Source of the DNA: Marinobacter sp. EhC06
GTDB taxonomy: Bacteria > Pseudomonadota > Gammaproteobacteria > Pseudomonadales > Oleiphilaceae
NCBI RefSeq assembly: GCF_001650915.1
Contig: NZ_LXYO01000001.1
Coordinates: 186,001 to 250,000 of the forward strand
Reading direction: 5' to 3'
DNA length: 64,000 nt
A program made the position numbers and the translations under genes. A model generated the notes under the pieces. It had not been told where the DNA came from, did not search any database, and worked only from the letters and a program-made list of their open reading frames with translations. Below are positions 42,460 to 52,008 of the stretch, in pieces. Numbering within the stretch: the first letter of the stretch is position 1; the number at the start of each line of letters is the position of its first letter.

Positions 42460-44571
42460 TCAGCCGTAGTGTTGCAACAGGCTTGGTACATCAATAATCA
42501 GCGCAATCCGGCCGTCGCCAGTGATGGTGGCGCCGGCCATTCCCGGCGTACCCTGAAGGGCACGCCCGAGGGGCTTGATCACCACCTCTTCCTGTCCGAC
42601 CAGCTGGTCGACAACAAAACCGACCTGTTTGGTACCCATGGCCACGATGACCACATGGGCGTTTTCAGGCACCTCCTGGGAAGCACCGCCACGAACCAGC
42701 CAGCGTTTGATATGAAACAGCGGGAATACCTTTTCCCGAACCACAATGCACTCACGGCCGTCGACGATGTTGGTCTTGGTCAGGTCCAGGTGGAAGATCT
42801 CGACCACATTGACCAGCGGCAGTGCGAACGACTGGTCCCCGAGCATGATCATCAGGGTGGGCATGATGGCCAGCGTCAACGGAACCTTGATGACAATCCG
42901 GGAACCCTTGCCCAGTTCCGATTCGATGCTCAACTGGCCATTGAGCTGGCCGATCTTGGTTTTAACCACATCCATGCCGACACCACGACCGGAGACATCC
43001 GAAATCTGGTCTTTGGTGGAAAATCCGGCCGCAAAAATCAGGTTGAAGCACTCGGAATTGGTCAGGCGATCCGCGGCATCCTGGTCGTAAATCCCCTTTT
43101 CAACTGCCTTCCGGCGCAGCACTTCCGGGTCCATACCGGCGCCGTCATCCTCGATGAACAGCAGGATGTGATCCCCCTCCTGCTCGGCAGACAGGGTCAC
43201 GGTACCCTGCCGGGGCTTGCCTGCTTTCTCGCGCACCTCCGGGGCTTCGATCCCGTGATCGACCGAATTCCGGACCAGGTGAACCAGCGGATCGGACAGC
43301 GCTTCGACCAGATTCTTGTCCAGGTCGGTGTCTTCACCATGCATCACCAGGTTGACCTCTTTCTTGAGGTTCCTGGCCAGATCACGGACCACCCGGGGGA
43401 AACGACCAAACACCTTCTTGATCGGCTGCATACGGGTCTGCATCACGGCAGACTGGAGATCGGTGGTGACCACATCCAGGTTGGACACCGCCTTGTGCAT
43501 GTGTTCGTCTTCGCTTTCGTTGCCCAGACGCTGCAGACGATTACGCACCAGCACCAGTTCGCCCACCATATTCATGATGTCGTCAAGGCGCTTGGTGTCG
43601 ACACGCACCGTCGTTTCCGCCGCGGGAGCATGCTCGCGGGCGGGCATGGCCGGTGCGGCAGCGCCTTTGGTTTCCGGCTTATCCGCTGGCTTCGATTTCT
43701 CGGGCTTGGACGCCTCTGCTTTCGGCTTGGCCGGCTCTTTCGGAGCGGAGGGCTGTCCGGAAGCTGAGGGCTCTCCCCCGGCTGTCGGACTTCCGCCCTT
43801 GCCGTGAAGGTCGTCCAGCAATTTCTCGAATTCGTCGTCGGTGATCAGATCATCGCTGCCGCTCTCTGACTTGGCGGCCGGTTTTTCCTCTTTGCTGACG
43901 GTTTCTTCTTCGCCCTCCGGGGCGCCGGCAAACTGCCCTTTTCCGTGCAGCTGGTCCAGCAGCGCCTCGAATTCGTCGTCAGTAATTTCATCGTCCCCGG
44001 AGCTTTCCTGGTCGCCGGCGGCGGACCCGGCGCCTGAAGCCAATGGAGTCTCCTCGGATTTTTCGTCCTGCAAAGCATCCAGGAGCTGTTCGAATTCGTC
44101 ATCGGTGATGTCGCCACCGTCTTCTGCCGGTTCACTCTCCCCGTGCTCAGGTTGAGTGGCAGCGGCCGGTGCCCTCTCGCCTTCCGGCTGGGCCAGGGCA
44201 TCCAGGCGTGCAATCAGTTCGTCCGGGGCCGGCGTCAGCTCCTCGTGATTACGGACCTGCTCAAACATGGCATTGACGTTGTCCAGGGCTTCCAGGACCA
44301 CGTCCATCAGTTCGGAGTCCACCTTGCGCTTGTGATTGCGCAGGATGTCAAAAACGTTCTCGGCGGAATGGCAGCAATTCACCAGAGCTTCAAGCTGAAG
44401 GAAGCCCGCGCCGCCTTTAACGGTGTGAAAGCCACGGAAGATGGCGTTGAGCAGATCACTGTCGTCAGGATGTTGCTCAAGATCTACCAACTGCTCTGAC
44501 AGCTTTTCGAGGATTTCGCCGGCTTCTACCAGGAAGTCCTGCAAAATCTCTTCATCAGCATCAAACGCCAT
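42460..44571 (-). CDS. cheA: Chemotaxis histidine kinase CheA
   Basis: 703 residues. Hpt domain with phospho-His in FRGFHTVKGGAGF (His49). A long acidic linker (about 130-320) contains three copies of ITDDEFExLLDxL (about 155, 196, 243). Then come the dimerisation helices (KRLDDIMNMVGELVLVRNRL), the HATPase with DPLVHLVRNSVDHGIE and DDGAGMDPEVL, and the C-terminal CheW-like domain. No separate P2 domain is evident; the repeated linker segments take its place. It lies 16 bp after cheZ and 65 bp before cheB. Confidence 0.96.
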   Translation of the reverse strand: MAFDADEEILQDFLVEAGEILEKLSEQLVDLEQHPDDSDLLNAIFRGFHTVKGGAGFLQLEALVNCCHSAENVFDILRNHKRKVDSELMDVVLEALDNVNAMFEQVRNHEELTPAPDELIARLDALAQPEGERAPAAATQPEHGESEPAEDGGDITDDEFEQLLDALQDEKSEETPLASGAGSAAGDQESSGDDEITDDEFEALLDQLHGKGQFAGAPEGEEETVSKEEKPAAKSESGSDDLITDDEFEKLLDDLHGKGGSPTAGGEPSASGQPSAPKEPAKPKAEASKPEKSKPADKPETKGAAAPAMPAREHAPAAETTVRVDTKRLDDIMNMVGELVLVRNRLQRLGNESEDEHMHKAVSNLDVVTTDLQSAVMQTRMQPIKKVFGRFPRVVRDLARNLKKEVNLVMHGEDTDLDKNLVEALSDPLVHLVRNSVDHGIEAPEVREKAGKPRQGTVTLSAEQEGDHILLFIEDDGAGMDPEVLRRKAVEKGIYDQDAADRLTNSECFNLIFAAGFSTKDQISDVSGRGVGMDVVKTKIGQLNGQLSIESELGKGSRIVIKVPLTLAIMPTLMIMLGDQSFALPLVNVVEIFHLDLTKTNIVDGRECIVVREKVFPLFHIKRWLVRGGASQEVPENAHVVIVAMGTKQVGFVVDQLVGQEEVVIKPLGRALQGTPGMAGATITGDGRIALIIDVPSLLQHYG

Positions 44572-44587
44572 GCGTTACCCTCTTAAT

Positions 44588-45382
44588 TCAGAAACCGAGA
44601 CTGGACAACAGGTCGTCAACGTCATCCTGTCCCGAGACTACATCTTCACGCTCATCGGCCTTGATCTGGGGCCCGACGCCCTTCTCCGCAGACTCTTCTT
44701 TTTCTTCAATCTGGTGCACCGTGCCCGTAAGCTGGTCCACATGGCTGGCCATCACCACCAGGCTGAGCATCTGCTCCTCAACCTCTTTCACAAGGGCGGT
44801 AACCTTCTGGATGACCTGGCCCGTCAGATCCTGATAGTCCTGTGCCAGCAGAATTTCCGACAGGTTGCTGTACATGGTGTCGGCGTCGGTCGCCATGCTG
44901 ACGAAAAACCGGTCAATACGGCCATAAAGCTCACGGAACTCGGCCGGCTGCATTTCCCGGCGACGCAGACGCTGCCACTCATCGCGCAAGGCGGCGGCTT
45001 CGTCCCGCAGGGCATTGGCCACGGGCATGGTTTCCTCAACCAGATCCATGGTCCGGTTGGCCGCTTCACCAGTCATCTGCACGACGTATTCGAGACGATC
45101 GGAGGCATCTGTCATCTTCGACAATGCTTCCTGCTGTTCGGCGTTACGGGGGTCAATCTGGAAGTTCCGGATTGCTTCGTGCAAGCTCCGGGTCAATCGC
45201 CCTACCTCGCGATACAGACTCTGATCCCTGACCTCACTGAGTTCATTGATCAGGGTCATGGCTTTGGCATAATCACCCGCATCAACACTCTCTGCCAGTT
45301 CTGCTGCCTGCCGCTGGAGCTTTTCCGTCACCTCCGGTTCAAGGCCCCGATGGTTCTTTTTGCTATCGCTCATGAGAGCCAT
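44588..45382 (-). CDS. cheZ: CheY-phosphate phosphatase CheZ
   Basis: 264 residues, a long helical hairpin with the catalytic segment AQDYQDLTGQVIQKV (Gln near residue 190) and the C-terminal CheY-binding peptide DVDDLLSSLGF. It speeds dephosphorylation of CheY at the pole. It lies 11 bp downstream of cheY. Confidence 0.94.
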   Translation of the reverse strand: MALMSDSKKNHRGLEPEVTEKLQRQAAELAESVDAGDYAKAMTLINELSEVRDQSLYREVGRLTRSLHEAIRNFQIDPRNAEQQEALSKMTDASDRLEYVVQMTGEAANRTMDLVEETMPVANALRDEAAALRDEWQRLRRREMQPAEFRELYGRIDRFFVSMATDADTMYSNLSEILLAQDYQDLTGQVIQKVTALVKEVEEQMLSLVVMASHVDQLTGTVHQIEEKEESAEKGVGPQIKADEREDVVSGQDDVDDLLSSLGF

Positions 45383-45393
45383 CCGACCTCTGG

Positions 45394-45777
45394 TTACTGG
45401 ATTCTTTCAAAGATTTTCTCAATCTTTTCCTTGAGCACCGCGGCGGTGAACGGTTTGACAACATAGCCGTTCACGCCCGCCTGGGCAGCGGCAACAATCT
45501 GGTCCCGCTTGGCCTCAGCCGTTACCATCAACACCGGCAGGGTTTTCAGATTCTCGTCAGCCCGAACGGCCTTGAGAAGATCGAAACCGGACATGCCCGG
45601 CATGTTCCAGTCGGTGACCAGAAAATCGTATTTGCCGCTCTTGAGCATCGGCAGCGCTGTGTTGCCGTCGTCTGCTTCATCGGTGTTGGTGAAGCCCAGA
45701 TCACGCAGCAGGTTCTTGATGATCCGTCGCATTGTGGAGAAATCATCCACAATGAGGATTTTCATGTTTTTGTCCAA
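45394..45777 (-). CDS. cheY: Chemotaxis response regulator CheY
   Basis: 127-residue single receiver domain: acidic pocket [10 protein letters not shown], phosphoacceptor in [13 protein letters not shown], Thr in MVTAEAK, Lys in VVKPF. It binds FliM/FliN when phosphorylated. GGAGGTCCC lies ahead of the ATG. It heads the cheYZAB-motCD run; the 162-bp gap from fliA has no promoter I could identify with confidence. Confidence 0.97.
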   Translation of the reverse strand: MDKNMKILIVDDFSTMRRIIKNLLRDLGFTNTDEADDGNTALPMLKSGKYDFLVTDWNMPGMSGFDLLKAVRADENLKTLPVLMVTAEAKRDQIVAAAQAGVNGYVVKPFTAAVLKEKIEKIFERIQ

Positions 45778-45939
45778 TGGGACCTCCAGTTAGTAACACC
45801 CGGAATTCGTTTGACCTTCGCGTTCAAAGTCTAGCAGGCCGCTGTTTTAACCGCTTATTGTCAGACCTTTGCTTCGGTTGTAAAGCATCGGTTACCAAAA
45901 ACTACAGACTGCCTCTTCGCGGACACAGACTGAACGCCA

Positions 45940-46683
45940 TCAGCTGTCCGATTCCTGGCGCCAATCCGACAGCCGTCCCCGAAGGCGCAGGGCCGCCTGG
46001 CTGTGAATCTGGCTTACCCGGCTCTCGCTGACGCCAAGCACTGCACCAATCTCCTTGAGGTTCAGTTCTTCCTGGTAATACAGGCTCAGCACCAGTTTTT
46101 CCCGTTCCGGCAGGTCTTCAATGGCCTCAGCGAGGCTGCGCCGGAAGGCATCGGAGGACAACCCCTCAAGCGGATTATCCTGCGTCTCTGTGTGTTCTAT
46201 CGGCAGCTCTCCGGATTCATTGAGCTCATCGAGGCTAAAAAGTCGGCCACTGTTGGAATCAGAAAGGTAGGAGTGATATTCGGCCAACCCCATACCCAGC
46301 TCTTCAGCCACTTCCAGATCCTGAGCTTCACGACCCAAACGGTCTTCAACGGCCTTGATAGCCTGGGAAATACGGCGGGCATTGCGATGGACGGAACGGG
46401 GAACCCAGTCGCCCTTGCGGATTTCATCCACCATGGCACCGCGAATCCGGATGCCGGCGTAGGTCTCGAAGGTGGCACCTTTGGTGGAACTGTAGCGCTG
46501 GGCTGCCTCAAGCAGGCCGATCATACCGGCCTGCATCAGGTCTTCAAGCTGAACCGAAGCAGGCAGGCGGGCCATCAGATGAAGGGCAATTTTCTTGACC
46601 AGCGGCGCATGCTGCTCAATGAGCTGTGACGGCTTCTGAGCACCCGACTGGTTATAGATTCCGAGGTTTTTCGCCAATGTCAT
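45940..46683 (-). CDS. fliA: Flagellar sigma factor FliA (sigma-28)
   Basis: 247 residues from the ATG at 46683-46681 (MTLAKNLGIYNQ), just after the fleN stop. A TTG further upstream would overlap fleN and is less likely. Region 2 contains LEDLMQAGMIGLLEAAQRY and FETYAGIRIRGAMVDEIRKGDWVPRSV; region 4 ends with LSLYYQEELNLKEIGAVLGVSESRVSQIHSQA. It directs late flagellar and chemotaxis genes; a matching promoter is found before parC in this window. Confidence 0.95.
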   Translation of the reverse strand: MTLAKNLGIYNQSGAQKPSQLIEQHAPLVKKIALHLMARLPASVQLEDLMQAGMIGLLEAAQRYSSTKGATFETYAGIRIRGAMVDEIRKGDWVPRSVHRNARRISQAIKAVEDRLGREAQDLEVAEELGMGLAEYHSYLSDSNSGRLFSLDELNESGELPIEHTETQDNPLEGLSSDAFRRSLAEAIEDLPEREKLVLSLYYQEELNLKEIGAVLGVSESRVSQIHSQAALRLRGRLSDWRQESDS

Positions 46684-46714
46684 GTATCCGGGTTTTTGTT
46701 TGACTGGATCCGAT

Positions 46715-47527
46715 TCAGACTTCGACGAGCCGCTCCACAAAAAATTCCAGATGCCCGCGGGGAGAGGACGGCAACGGCCAGCTGTCTACCTTATCCGCCA
46801 GAGCCTTGATAGCCAGTGACGCCTTCGCCCTGGGGTAGGCATCCAGCACTGCACGCTGTCGCTGAACCGCTTTCTTCACAGCCTCATCGTAAGGCACCAT
46901 CCCGACGTATTGTAGTGCCACATCCAGGAAGCGCTCGGTGACCCGGGTCAGTTTTTCGAAAAGATGCCGGCCTTCCTGCTCGTTTCGTACCTGGTTGGCA
47001 AGGATACGGAAGCGGTTGGTACCGTAGTCACGGTTCATGAGTTTGATCAGGGCGTAACAGTCGGTAATCGACGTGGGCTCGTCGCAGACTACCAGCAACA
47101 ACTCCTGGGACGCTCTCAGAAAGCTGACCACCGATTCCGAGATACCGGCAGCGGTATCCACGATCAGGACATCAATCTGATCCCCCAGCTCGCTGAACGC
47201 GTTAATCAGCCCGGCATGCTCCATGGGACTGAGCTGGGTCATTCTCTGGGTACCGGAGGAGGCAGGAACAATCTTGATGCCGCCGGGACCATTCACCAGA
47301 ACGTCCTTGAGATCACAGTCGCCCGCCAGCACATCCTGAAGATTACGGTTGGCGGTAATACCAAGCAATACGTCGATATTGGCCAGCCCCAGGTCGGCGT
47401 CGAGCAGCACCACTCTCCGGCCTTTCTGCGCCAGGGCGATTCCGAGGTTCACCGACACGTTACTTTTGCCGACTCCACCTTTGCCGCCGGAAACTGCAAT
47501 CACCTGTACCGGTTGTGCTTTGCTCAT
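46715..47527 (-). CDS. fleN: FleN/FlhG: MinD-like flagellar number regulator
   Basis: 270 residues. Deviant Walker A SGGKGGVGKSN (about 13-23), LLDADLGLANIDVLLG, Walker B VLIVDTAAGIS, and the C-terminal FlhG region. In Pseudomonas FleN binds the master regulator FleQ and limits flagella to one. It sits between flhF and fliA, the usual order for polar flagellates. Confidence 0.95.
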   Translation of the reverse strand: MSKAQPVQVIAVSGGKGGVGKSNVSVNLGIALAQKGRRVVLLDADLGLANIDVLLGITANRNLQDVLAGDCDLKDVLVNGPGGIKIVPASSGTQRMTQLSPMEHAGLINAFSELGDQIDVLIVDTAAGISESVVSFLRASQELLLVVCDEPTSITDCYALIKLMNRDYGTNRFRILANQVRNEQEGRHLFEKLTRVTERFLDVALQYVGMVPYDEAVKKAVQRQRAVLDAYPRAKASLAIKALADKVDSWPLPSSPRGHLEFFVERLVEV

Positions 47528-47612
47528 ACTGTTTTTTGTCTCTCGCCACGTCTAGCCGGGGGCTGTTGTTCGGACGCTCGCTGTTTGTTTGTCCGGTCCG
47601 GGGTTCATGAGT

Positions 47613-48908
47613 TCAGGCCCCCTCTGCGACCGCCTGCTGTTGCTGGAGTGTTTTAAGCCGGTCCACGGCCAGCCGCACCAGCGGAACGGCTTCTGCGTGG
47701 TGCAGGTCTTCAGGAATTTTCTGCCCGTCTGTGTAATAGGCTACCGGCAGACCGGTTTCCATCACAAAGCCGAGAGATTCACCCAGTGTGAGGGCTTCAT
47801 CAATCTTGGTCATCACACAGCCCGCAAGATTTGCCATCTTATAGCAATGCCAGACGGATTTCATGATGCGCGGCTGACTGGTTGCCGAGACTACCAGATG
47901 CGTTTTGATATTGTGATGGCTGCGAGCCAGTTCGGCCAGCTGTTCCTGATACCCCTTATCCGCACTTGTCAGCCCTGCGGTATCGATCAGTACCAGGTGA
48001 CGGTCTGACAGCTCGTCCAGAATATCGTCGAGACTGTGGCTCTCGTCCACCACACGAACGGGCACATTCAGGATGCGCCCGAAGACAAACAGCTGCTCAT
48101 GAGCGGCCACTCGGTAGCGGTCGGTGGTTACCAGTGCCACCGAGTCGGAACCGTGCTTCAGCACGTAGCGTGCCGCCAGCTTGCCAATGGTGGTGGTTTT
48201 CCCGGAACCGGTGGGGCCCACGAGCGCGTAGGCGCCACCCTCATCCAACCACTCCATGCGGGAGGTCCGGACACCAGTGCACAACATTTTGAGGGACTGT
48301 TTCCAGCCATCCTCGAGGCGCCCGGCCTTGTGGCGACGGGAAATTGAGCCCGCCAGTTCACTGCCCAGGCCAAATTCCTGCAGGCGCTCAGCCAGCCTCT
48401 GTTGAACGGCGGTGGTTGCCGAAACCTCCGGCTCCGATTCCGGCCGGCGGCCCTGCATCATGTCCCGCAGGGAACTGATCTCGGCTCGCATCTGCGCCAG
48501 CTCATCGGAATAGGCTTCCCTCGGAGCGCGGGGCATCTCAGGCTCATCAAAACCCGCACCCAGCGATTCCTGCACCGCCGCAAACGAGGCTCCGGCATAG
48601 CCGGCGCCCTGGGACGCCCGTTTTTCCCGGACCTCCCGAATGCGATCCCGAGACCGGCCCAGCTCGTCTTCAAGACGGCGGTGCTGGTCGGCCTGCATTT
48701 CGGCAAGTCGGGAACCGTTGGTCGCTTCTTCAGCCTGATTTCCCAGGCGCTGACGCGCCATGTTTTCGTCATAGTCCAGCGCCGTCACAATTTCGACACC
48801 GCCATCGACCCGACGATTGGAAAGAATCACGGCATCCGGCCCCATCTGTTCACTGACCTGCTTGAGCGCCTCTGCCATGGTCTGAGCAAAAAACCGTTTT
48901 ACTTTCAT
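47613..48908 (-). CDS. flhF: FlhF: SRP-type GTPase for polar flagellum placement
   Basis: 431 residues. Basic N-terminal domain (MKVKRFFAQTMAEAL) and a charged linker (about 55-160), then the N-G GTPase with G1 GPTGSGKTTT (231-240), G2/G3 TTDRYRVAAHEQL and VLIDTAGL, and G4 MTKIDEA. It sets the pole where the first flagellar parts assemble. GGAGGAAGAGG precedes the ATG. Confidence 0.95.
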   Translation of the reverse strand: MKVKRFFAQTMAEALKQVSEQMGPDAVILSNRRVDGGVEIVTALDYDENMARQRLGNQAEEATNGSRLAEMQADQHRRLEDELGRSRDRIREVREKRASQGAGYAGASFAAVQESLGAGFDEPEMPRAPREAYSDELAQMRAEISSLRDMMQGRRPESEPEVSATTAVQQRLAERLQEFGLGSELAGSISRRHKAGRLEDGWKQSLKMLCTGVRTSRMEWLDEGGAYALVGPTGSGKTTTIGKLAARYVLKHGSDSVALVTTDRYRVAAHEQLFVFGRILNVPVRVVDESHSLDDILDELSDRHLVLIDTAGLTSADKGYQEQLAELARSHHNIKTHLVVSATSQPRIMKSVWHCYKMANLAGCVMTKIDEALTLGESLGFVMETGLPVAYYTDGQKIPEDLHHAEAVPLVRLAVDRLKTLQQQQAVAEGA

Positions 48909-48968
48909 GATGCCTCTTCCTCCACCGGCAACGCCGTGCCGGCGCTGTCCGCTCTGTCATCCGCGCCG

Positions 48969-51149
48969 TTACTGGCCAACGGACGCCACGATCGTAATCT
49001 GTTTGTTATCCGGAATTTCCTGGTACGAGAGCACGTGCAGGCGCTCTACCCCATAACTTGCAAACTTCGCCAGTACCGGCCTCAGGGGCCCGGACACCAG
49101 CAGAATGGCCGGTTTGCCGAGCATCTCCTGGCGCTGAACGCTCTCCTGCAGGGAGCGCTGGAGCTTTTCAACCATATTCGGCTCCAGAACCAGGCCAATA
49201 TCTTCCTGACCGCCGGATTGTTGACTCTGTTGAACTGACTTTAGCAATAACTGTTCCAGATCCGGATCCAGGGTGATGACAGGGATCTCCGATTCGTTGC
49301 CGCAGATACTCTGGACAATCATCCGGCGCAGGGACTGCCGGGCTACGGTGGTCAGCAGCTTCGGATCCTGGCTCTTCGGATGCACGTTCACGATGGCCTC
49401 GGCAATGGACCGCATATCCCGGATCGGCACCTCCTCCTTCAGGAGGTTCTGCAGTACTTTCAGCAGCAGACTGATGGAAACAGTAGTGGGCACCAGTTCC
49501 TCGGCCAGCTTCGGAGAAATCTTCTCCAGCTGATCCAGCCACTTCTGAACCTCCTCGTGGCCCAGCAGTTCGTGGGCGTGTTTCTGCAGCACCTGGTTCA
49601 GATGGGTGGCGACCACCGTACTGGCATCAACCACGGTATACCCCAGGGTCTGGGCCTGGTCTTTCTTGTCCGGCTCAATCCAGCTGGCATCCAGACCGAA
49701 CGCCGGATCCTTGCCTTCAATGCCCTCTATCTTTCCGAATACCTGGCCAGGATCGATGGCCAGTTCGCGGTCTGGATGGATTTCCGCCTCAGCGATGGTC
49801 ACGCCCATCAGCGTGATGCGGTAGACGTTGGGCATCAGATCCAGGTTGTCTCGAATGTGGACCGAGGGCATCAGGAAGCCCAGATCCTGGGAAAGCTTTT
49901 TACGAACACCCTTGATGCGACTGAGCAACTGGCCACCCTGGGATTTGTCGACCAGCGGAATCAGCCGGTAACCCACTTCCAGACCAACGATATCGACGGT
50001 AGACACGTCGTCCCATCCCAACTCTTTGGTCTCTCCGGGTGCCGGCAGCTGACGGCCCTGATCGCCCCCTGCGTCACCGCCCGGCGGCAGATCACGACCC
50101 GCAGGCCGCGGTCCTGCGCCGCCAGCGCCCCTGGCCGGAAACGCGCCCTCTTCCTCAACGGTTTGTCTCTGGTGCTTCCAGATATACCAGGCAGCTCCCG
50201 CTGCCAGCGCACCCAGACCGAGGAAGGCTACGTGGGGCATACCGGGAATCAGGCCGAGGATAATCAGGATCGCGGCTGCTATAGACAGCGCCTTGGGTGC
50301 ACTGAACATCTGCTGAAGGATCTGGCCACCCATGTCCTGGCTGGAGGTAACCCGCGTCACCATGATCGCCGCCGACGTGGACAGCAGCAGCGAAGGAATC
50401 TGGGCCACCAGGCCGTCACCAATGGTCAGCAGCGCATAGCGCTCCATGGCCAGCCCGAAATCCAGGTCGTGCTGGAGCATGCCGATGGCAATGCCGCCAA
50501 TGATGTTGATGGCGAGAATCAGCAGACCGGCAATGGCGTCCCCTTTCACAAACTTGGACGCACCGTCCATGGAGCCATAGAAATCCGCTTCCTGGGCAAT
50601 CTCGGCACGCCGATGCTTGGCTTCGTCCTGATTGATCAGCCCGGCGTTAAGATCCGCATCAATGGCCATCTGCTTGCCGGGCATGGCATCCAGGGTAAAA
50701 CGCGCACTCACCTCGGACACCCGGCCGGCACCTTTGGTCACCACCAGGAAGTTGATGATCATCAGGATCGCAAACACCACCAGGCCCACGGCATAGTTAC
50801 CACCGATCAGTACCGCACCGAAGGATTCAATCACCTTACCGGCGGCATCACCGCCCTCGTGGCCGTTCAGCAGAACAATCCGGGTGGAGGCCACGTTCAG
50901 GGCGAGACGCAGGAGCGTGGCCACCAGCAGAACTGTTGGGAAGGAGGCAAACTCCATGGGCCGCAGTGCGTAAACACACACCAGCAGAATGACAATCGAC
51001 AGGGTGATGTTGAAAGTAAAGAACACGTCCAGCAGGAACGCCGGCATGGGCAGAATCATCATGCCCAGCAAACCCATCAGCATGATGGGAATGCCCAGAT
51101 TGCCCCGCGTCAGGGTTTTGACGTTATTGAGGACTAAAGCTCTGTCCAT
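48969..51149 (-). CDS. flhA: Flagellar export gate protein FlhA
   Basis: 726 residues from the ATG at 51149-51147 (MDRALVLNN); a longer frame reaches into the upstream gap but is not homologous. Seven or eight TM helices up to about 330. The FHIPEP signature region is seen as [33 protein letters not shown] Gly/Pro/Ala-rich linker (about 340-385) leads to the cytoplasmic domain that forms the nonameric ring. A sigma-54-like promoter lies 85-100 bp upstream. It is separated from flhB by the upp-uraA cluster on the other strand. Confidence 0.96.
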   Translation of the reverse strand: MDRALVLNNVKTLTRGNLGIPIMLMGLLGMMILPMPAFLLDVFFTFNITLSIVILLVCVYALRPMEFASFPTVLLVATLLRLALNVASTRIVLLNGHEGGDAAGKVIESFGAVLIGGNYAVGLVVFAILMIINFLVVTKGAGRVSEVSARFTLDAMPGKQMAIDADLNAGLINQDEAKHRRAEIAQEADFYGSMDGASKFVKGDAIAGLLILAINIIGGIAIGMLQHDLDFGLAMERYALLTIGDGLVAQIPSLLLSTSAAIMVTRVTSSQDMGGQILQQMFSAPKALSIAAAILIILGLIPGMPHVAFLGLGALAAGAAWYIWKHQRQTVEEEGAFPARGAGGAGPRPAGRDLPPGGDAGGDQGRQLPAPGETKELGWDDVSTVDIVGLEVGYRLIPLVDKSQGGQLLSRIKGVRKKLSQDLGFLMPSVHIRDNLDLMPNVYRITLMGVTIAEAEIHPDRELAIDPGQVFGKIEGIEGKDPAFGLDASWIEPDKKDQAQTLGYTVVDASTVVATHLNQVLQKHAHELLGHEEVQKWLDQLEKISPKLAEELVPTTVSISLLLKVLQNLLKEEVPIRDMRSIAEAIVNVHPKSQDPKLLTTVARQSLRRMIVQSICGNESEIPVITLDPDLEQLLLKSVQQSQQSGGQEDIGLVLEPNMVEKLQRSLQESVQRQEMLGKPAILLVSGPLRPVLAKFASYGVERLHVLSYQEIPDNKQITIVASVGQ

Positions 51150-51233
51150 GCCGGATACTTCTCCGATTGGCCGTGCCTGCAGGCGTTTTAAAGGTCGAAA
51201 ATCTGACACCGGGGCGTCGTTTGGAAGGGTTAT

Positions 51234-51249
51234 CGCAAGATCCGTACCA
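51234..51249 (-). promoter_or_regulatory. Sigma-54 promoter of flhA
   Basis: TGGTACG-GATC-TTGCG on the minus strand, GG and GC separated by ten bases as required; two mismatches to TGGCACG-N4-TTGCW. Start near 51222, leader about 73 nt. Confidence 0.55.
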
Positions 51250-51367
51250 GCCCTTAGTGGATTTCCGTGAACCTGCCATTTGCGGCCTGACTCCCCTTGC
51301 CAGATGCGGTATCCTTGCGCCATTTGATCGCGACGCCAAAATTCCAACCAGACACACAGGTGACCCC

Positions 51368-52006
51368 ATGCCAATCCACGAGGTAAAACACCCTCTGATC
51401 CGCCACAAGCTCGGCATCATGCGCCGTGCGGATATCAGCACCAAGAATTTCCGGGAGCTGGCACAGGAAGTTGGTGCACTCCTGACCTACGAGGCCACCA
51501 AGGACTTCAATCTTCAGGAAAAAACCATCGAAGGCTGGGCCGGACCGGTTAACGTGGAACAGATTCACGGCAAGAAAGTCACCATCGTTCCGATCCTGCG
51601 GGCCGGTCTTGGAATGCTCGACGGCGTGCTCAGCCTGATTCCGGTGGCCCGGGTGAGCGTTGTCGGTCAGATCCGCAACGAAGAGACGCTCGAAGCCAGC
51701 ACCTACCTGGAAAAACTGGTGGGCGAACTGGATCAGCGCATGGCCATGATTGTCGATCCGATGCTCGCCACCGGCGGCTCCATGATCTCCACAATCGACC
51801 TGCTCAAAAAGGCCGGCAGCACCGAGATCCGGGCCCTGGTTCTGGTTGCCGCTCCCGAAGGCATTGAAAAGGTTCTGGAGAAACACCCGGACGTGTCTAT
51901 CTACACGGCGTCTGTCGACGAGCGCCTGAACGATAAAGGCTACATCCTTCCGGGTCTCGGCGATGCCGGTGACAAGATCTTCGGTACCAAGCAGAAGGAC
52001 GTTTAA
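51368..52006 (+). CDS. upp: Uracil phosphoribosyltransferase
   Basis: 212 residues from the ATG at 51368 ([19 protein letters not shown]). PRPP-binding motif [21 protein letters not shown] (about 122-142) and the uracil site near the C-terminus ([16 protein letters not shown]). It makes UMP from uracil and PRPP. Followed 2 bp later by a uracil permease gene, so uptake and salvage are coupled. It diverges from flhA. Confidence 0.96.
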   Translation: MPIHEVKHPLIRHKLGIMRRADISTKNFRELAQEVGALLTYEATKDFNLQEKTIEGWAGPVNVEQIHGKKVTIVPILRAGLGMLDGVLSLIPVARVSVVGQIRNEETLEASTYLEKLVGELDQRMAMIVDPMLATGGSMISTIDLLKKAGSTEIRALVLVAAPEGIEKVLEKHPDVSIYTASVDERLNDKGYILPGLGDAGDKIFGTKQKDV

Positions 52007-52008
52007 GC

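Noticed and set aside
45778-45939. Sigma-28 promoter for cheY
   Set aside because: The best match (GACAATAA with a poor -35) falls well below the parC site; not convincing.
48909-48968. Sigma-54-like GGCACG..TTGCC before flhF
   Set aside because: The GG and GC are nine bases apart, not ten, and the element is part of a GCCGGCAC/GTTGCCGG-type inverted sequence.
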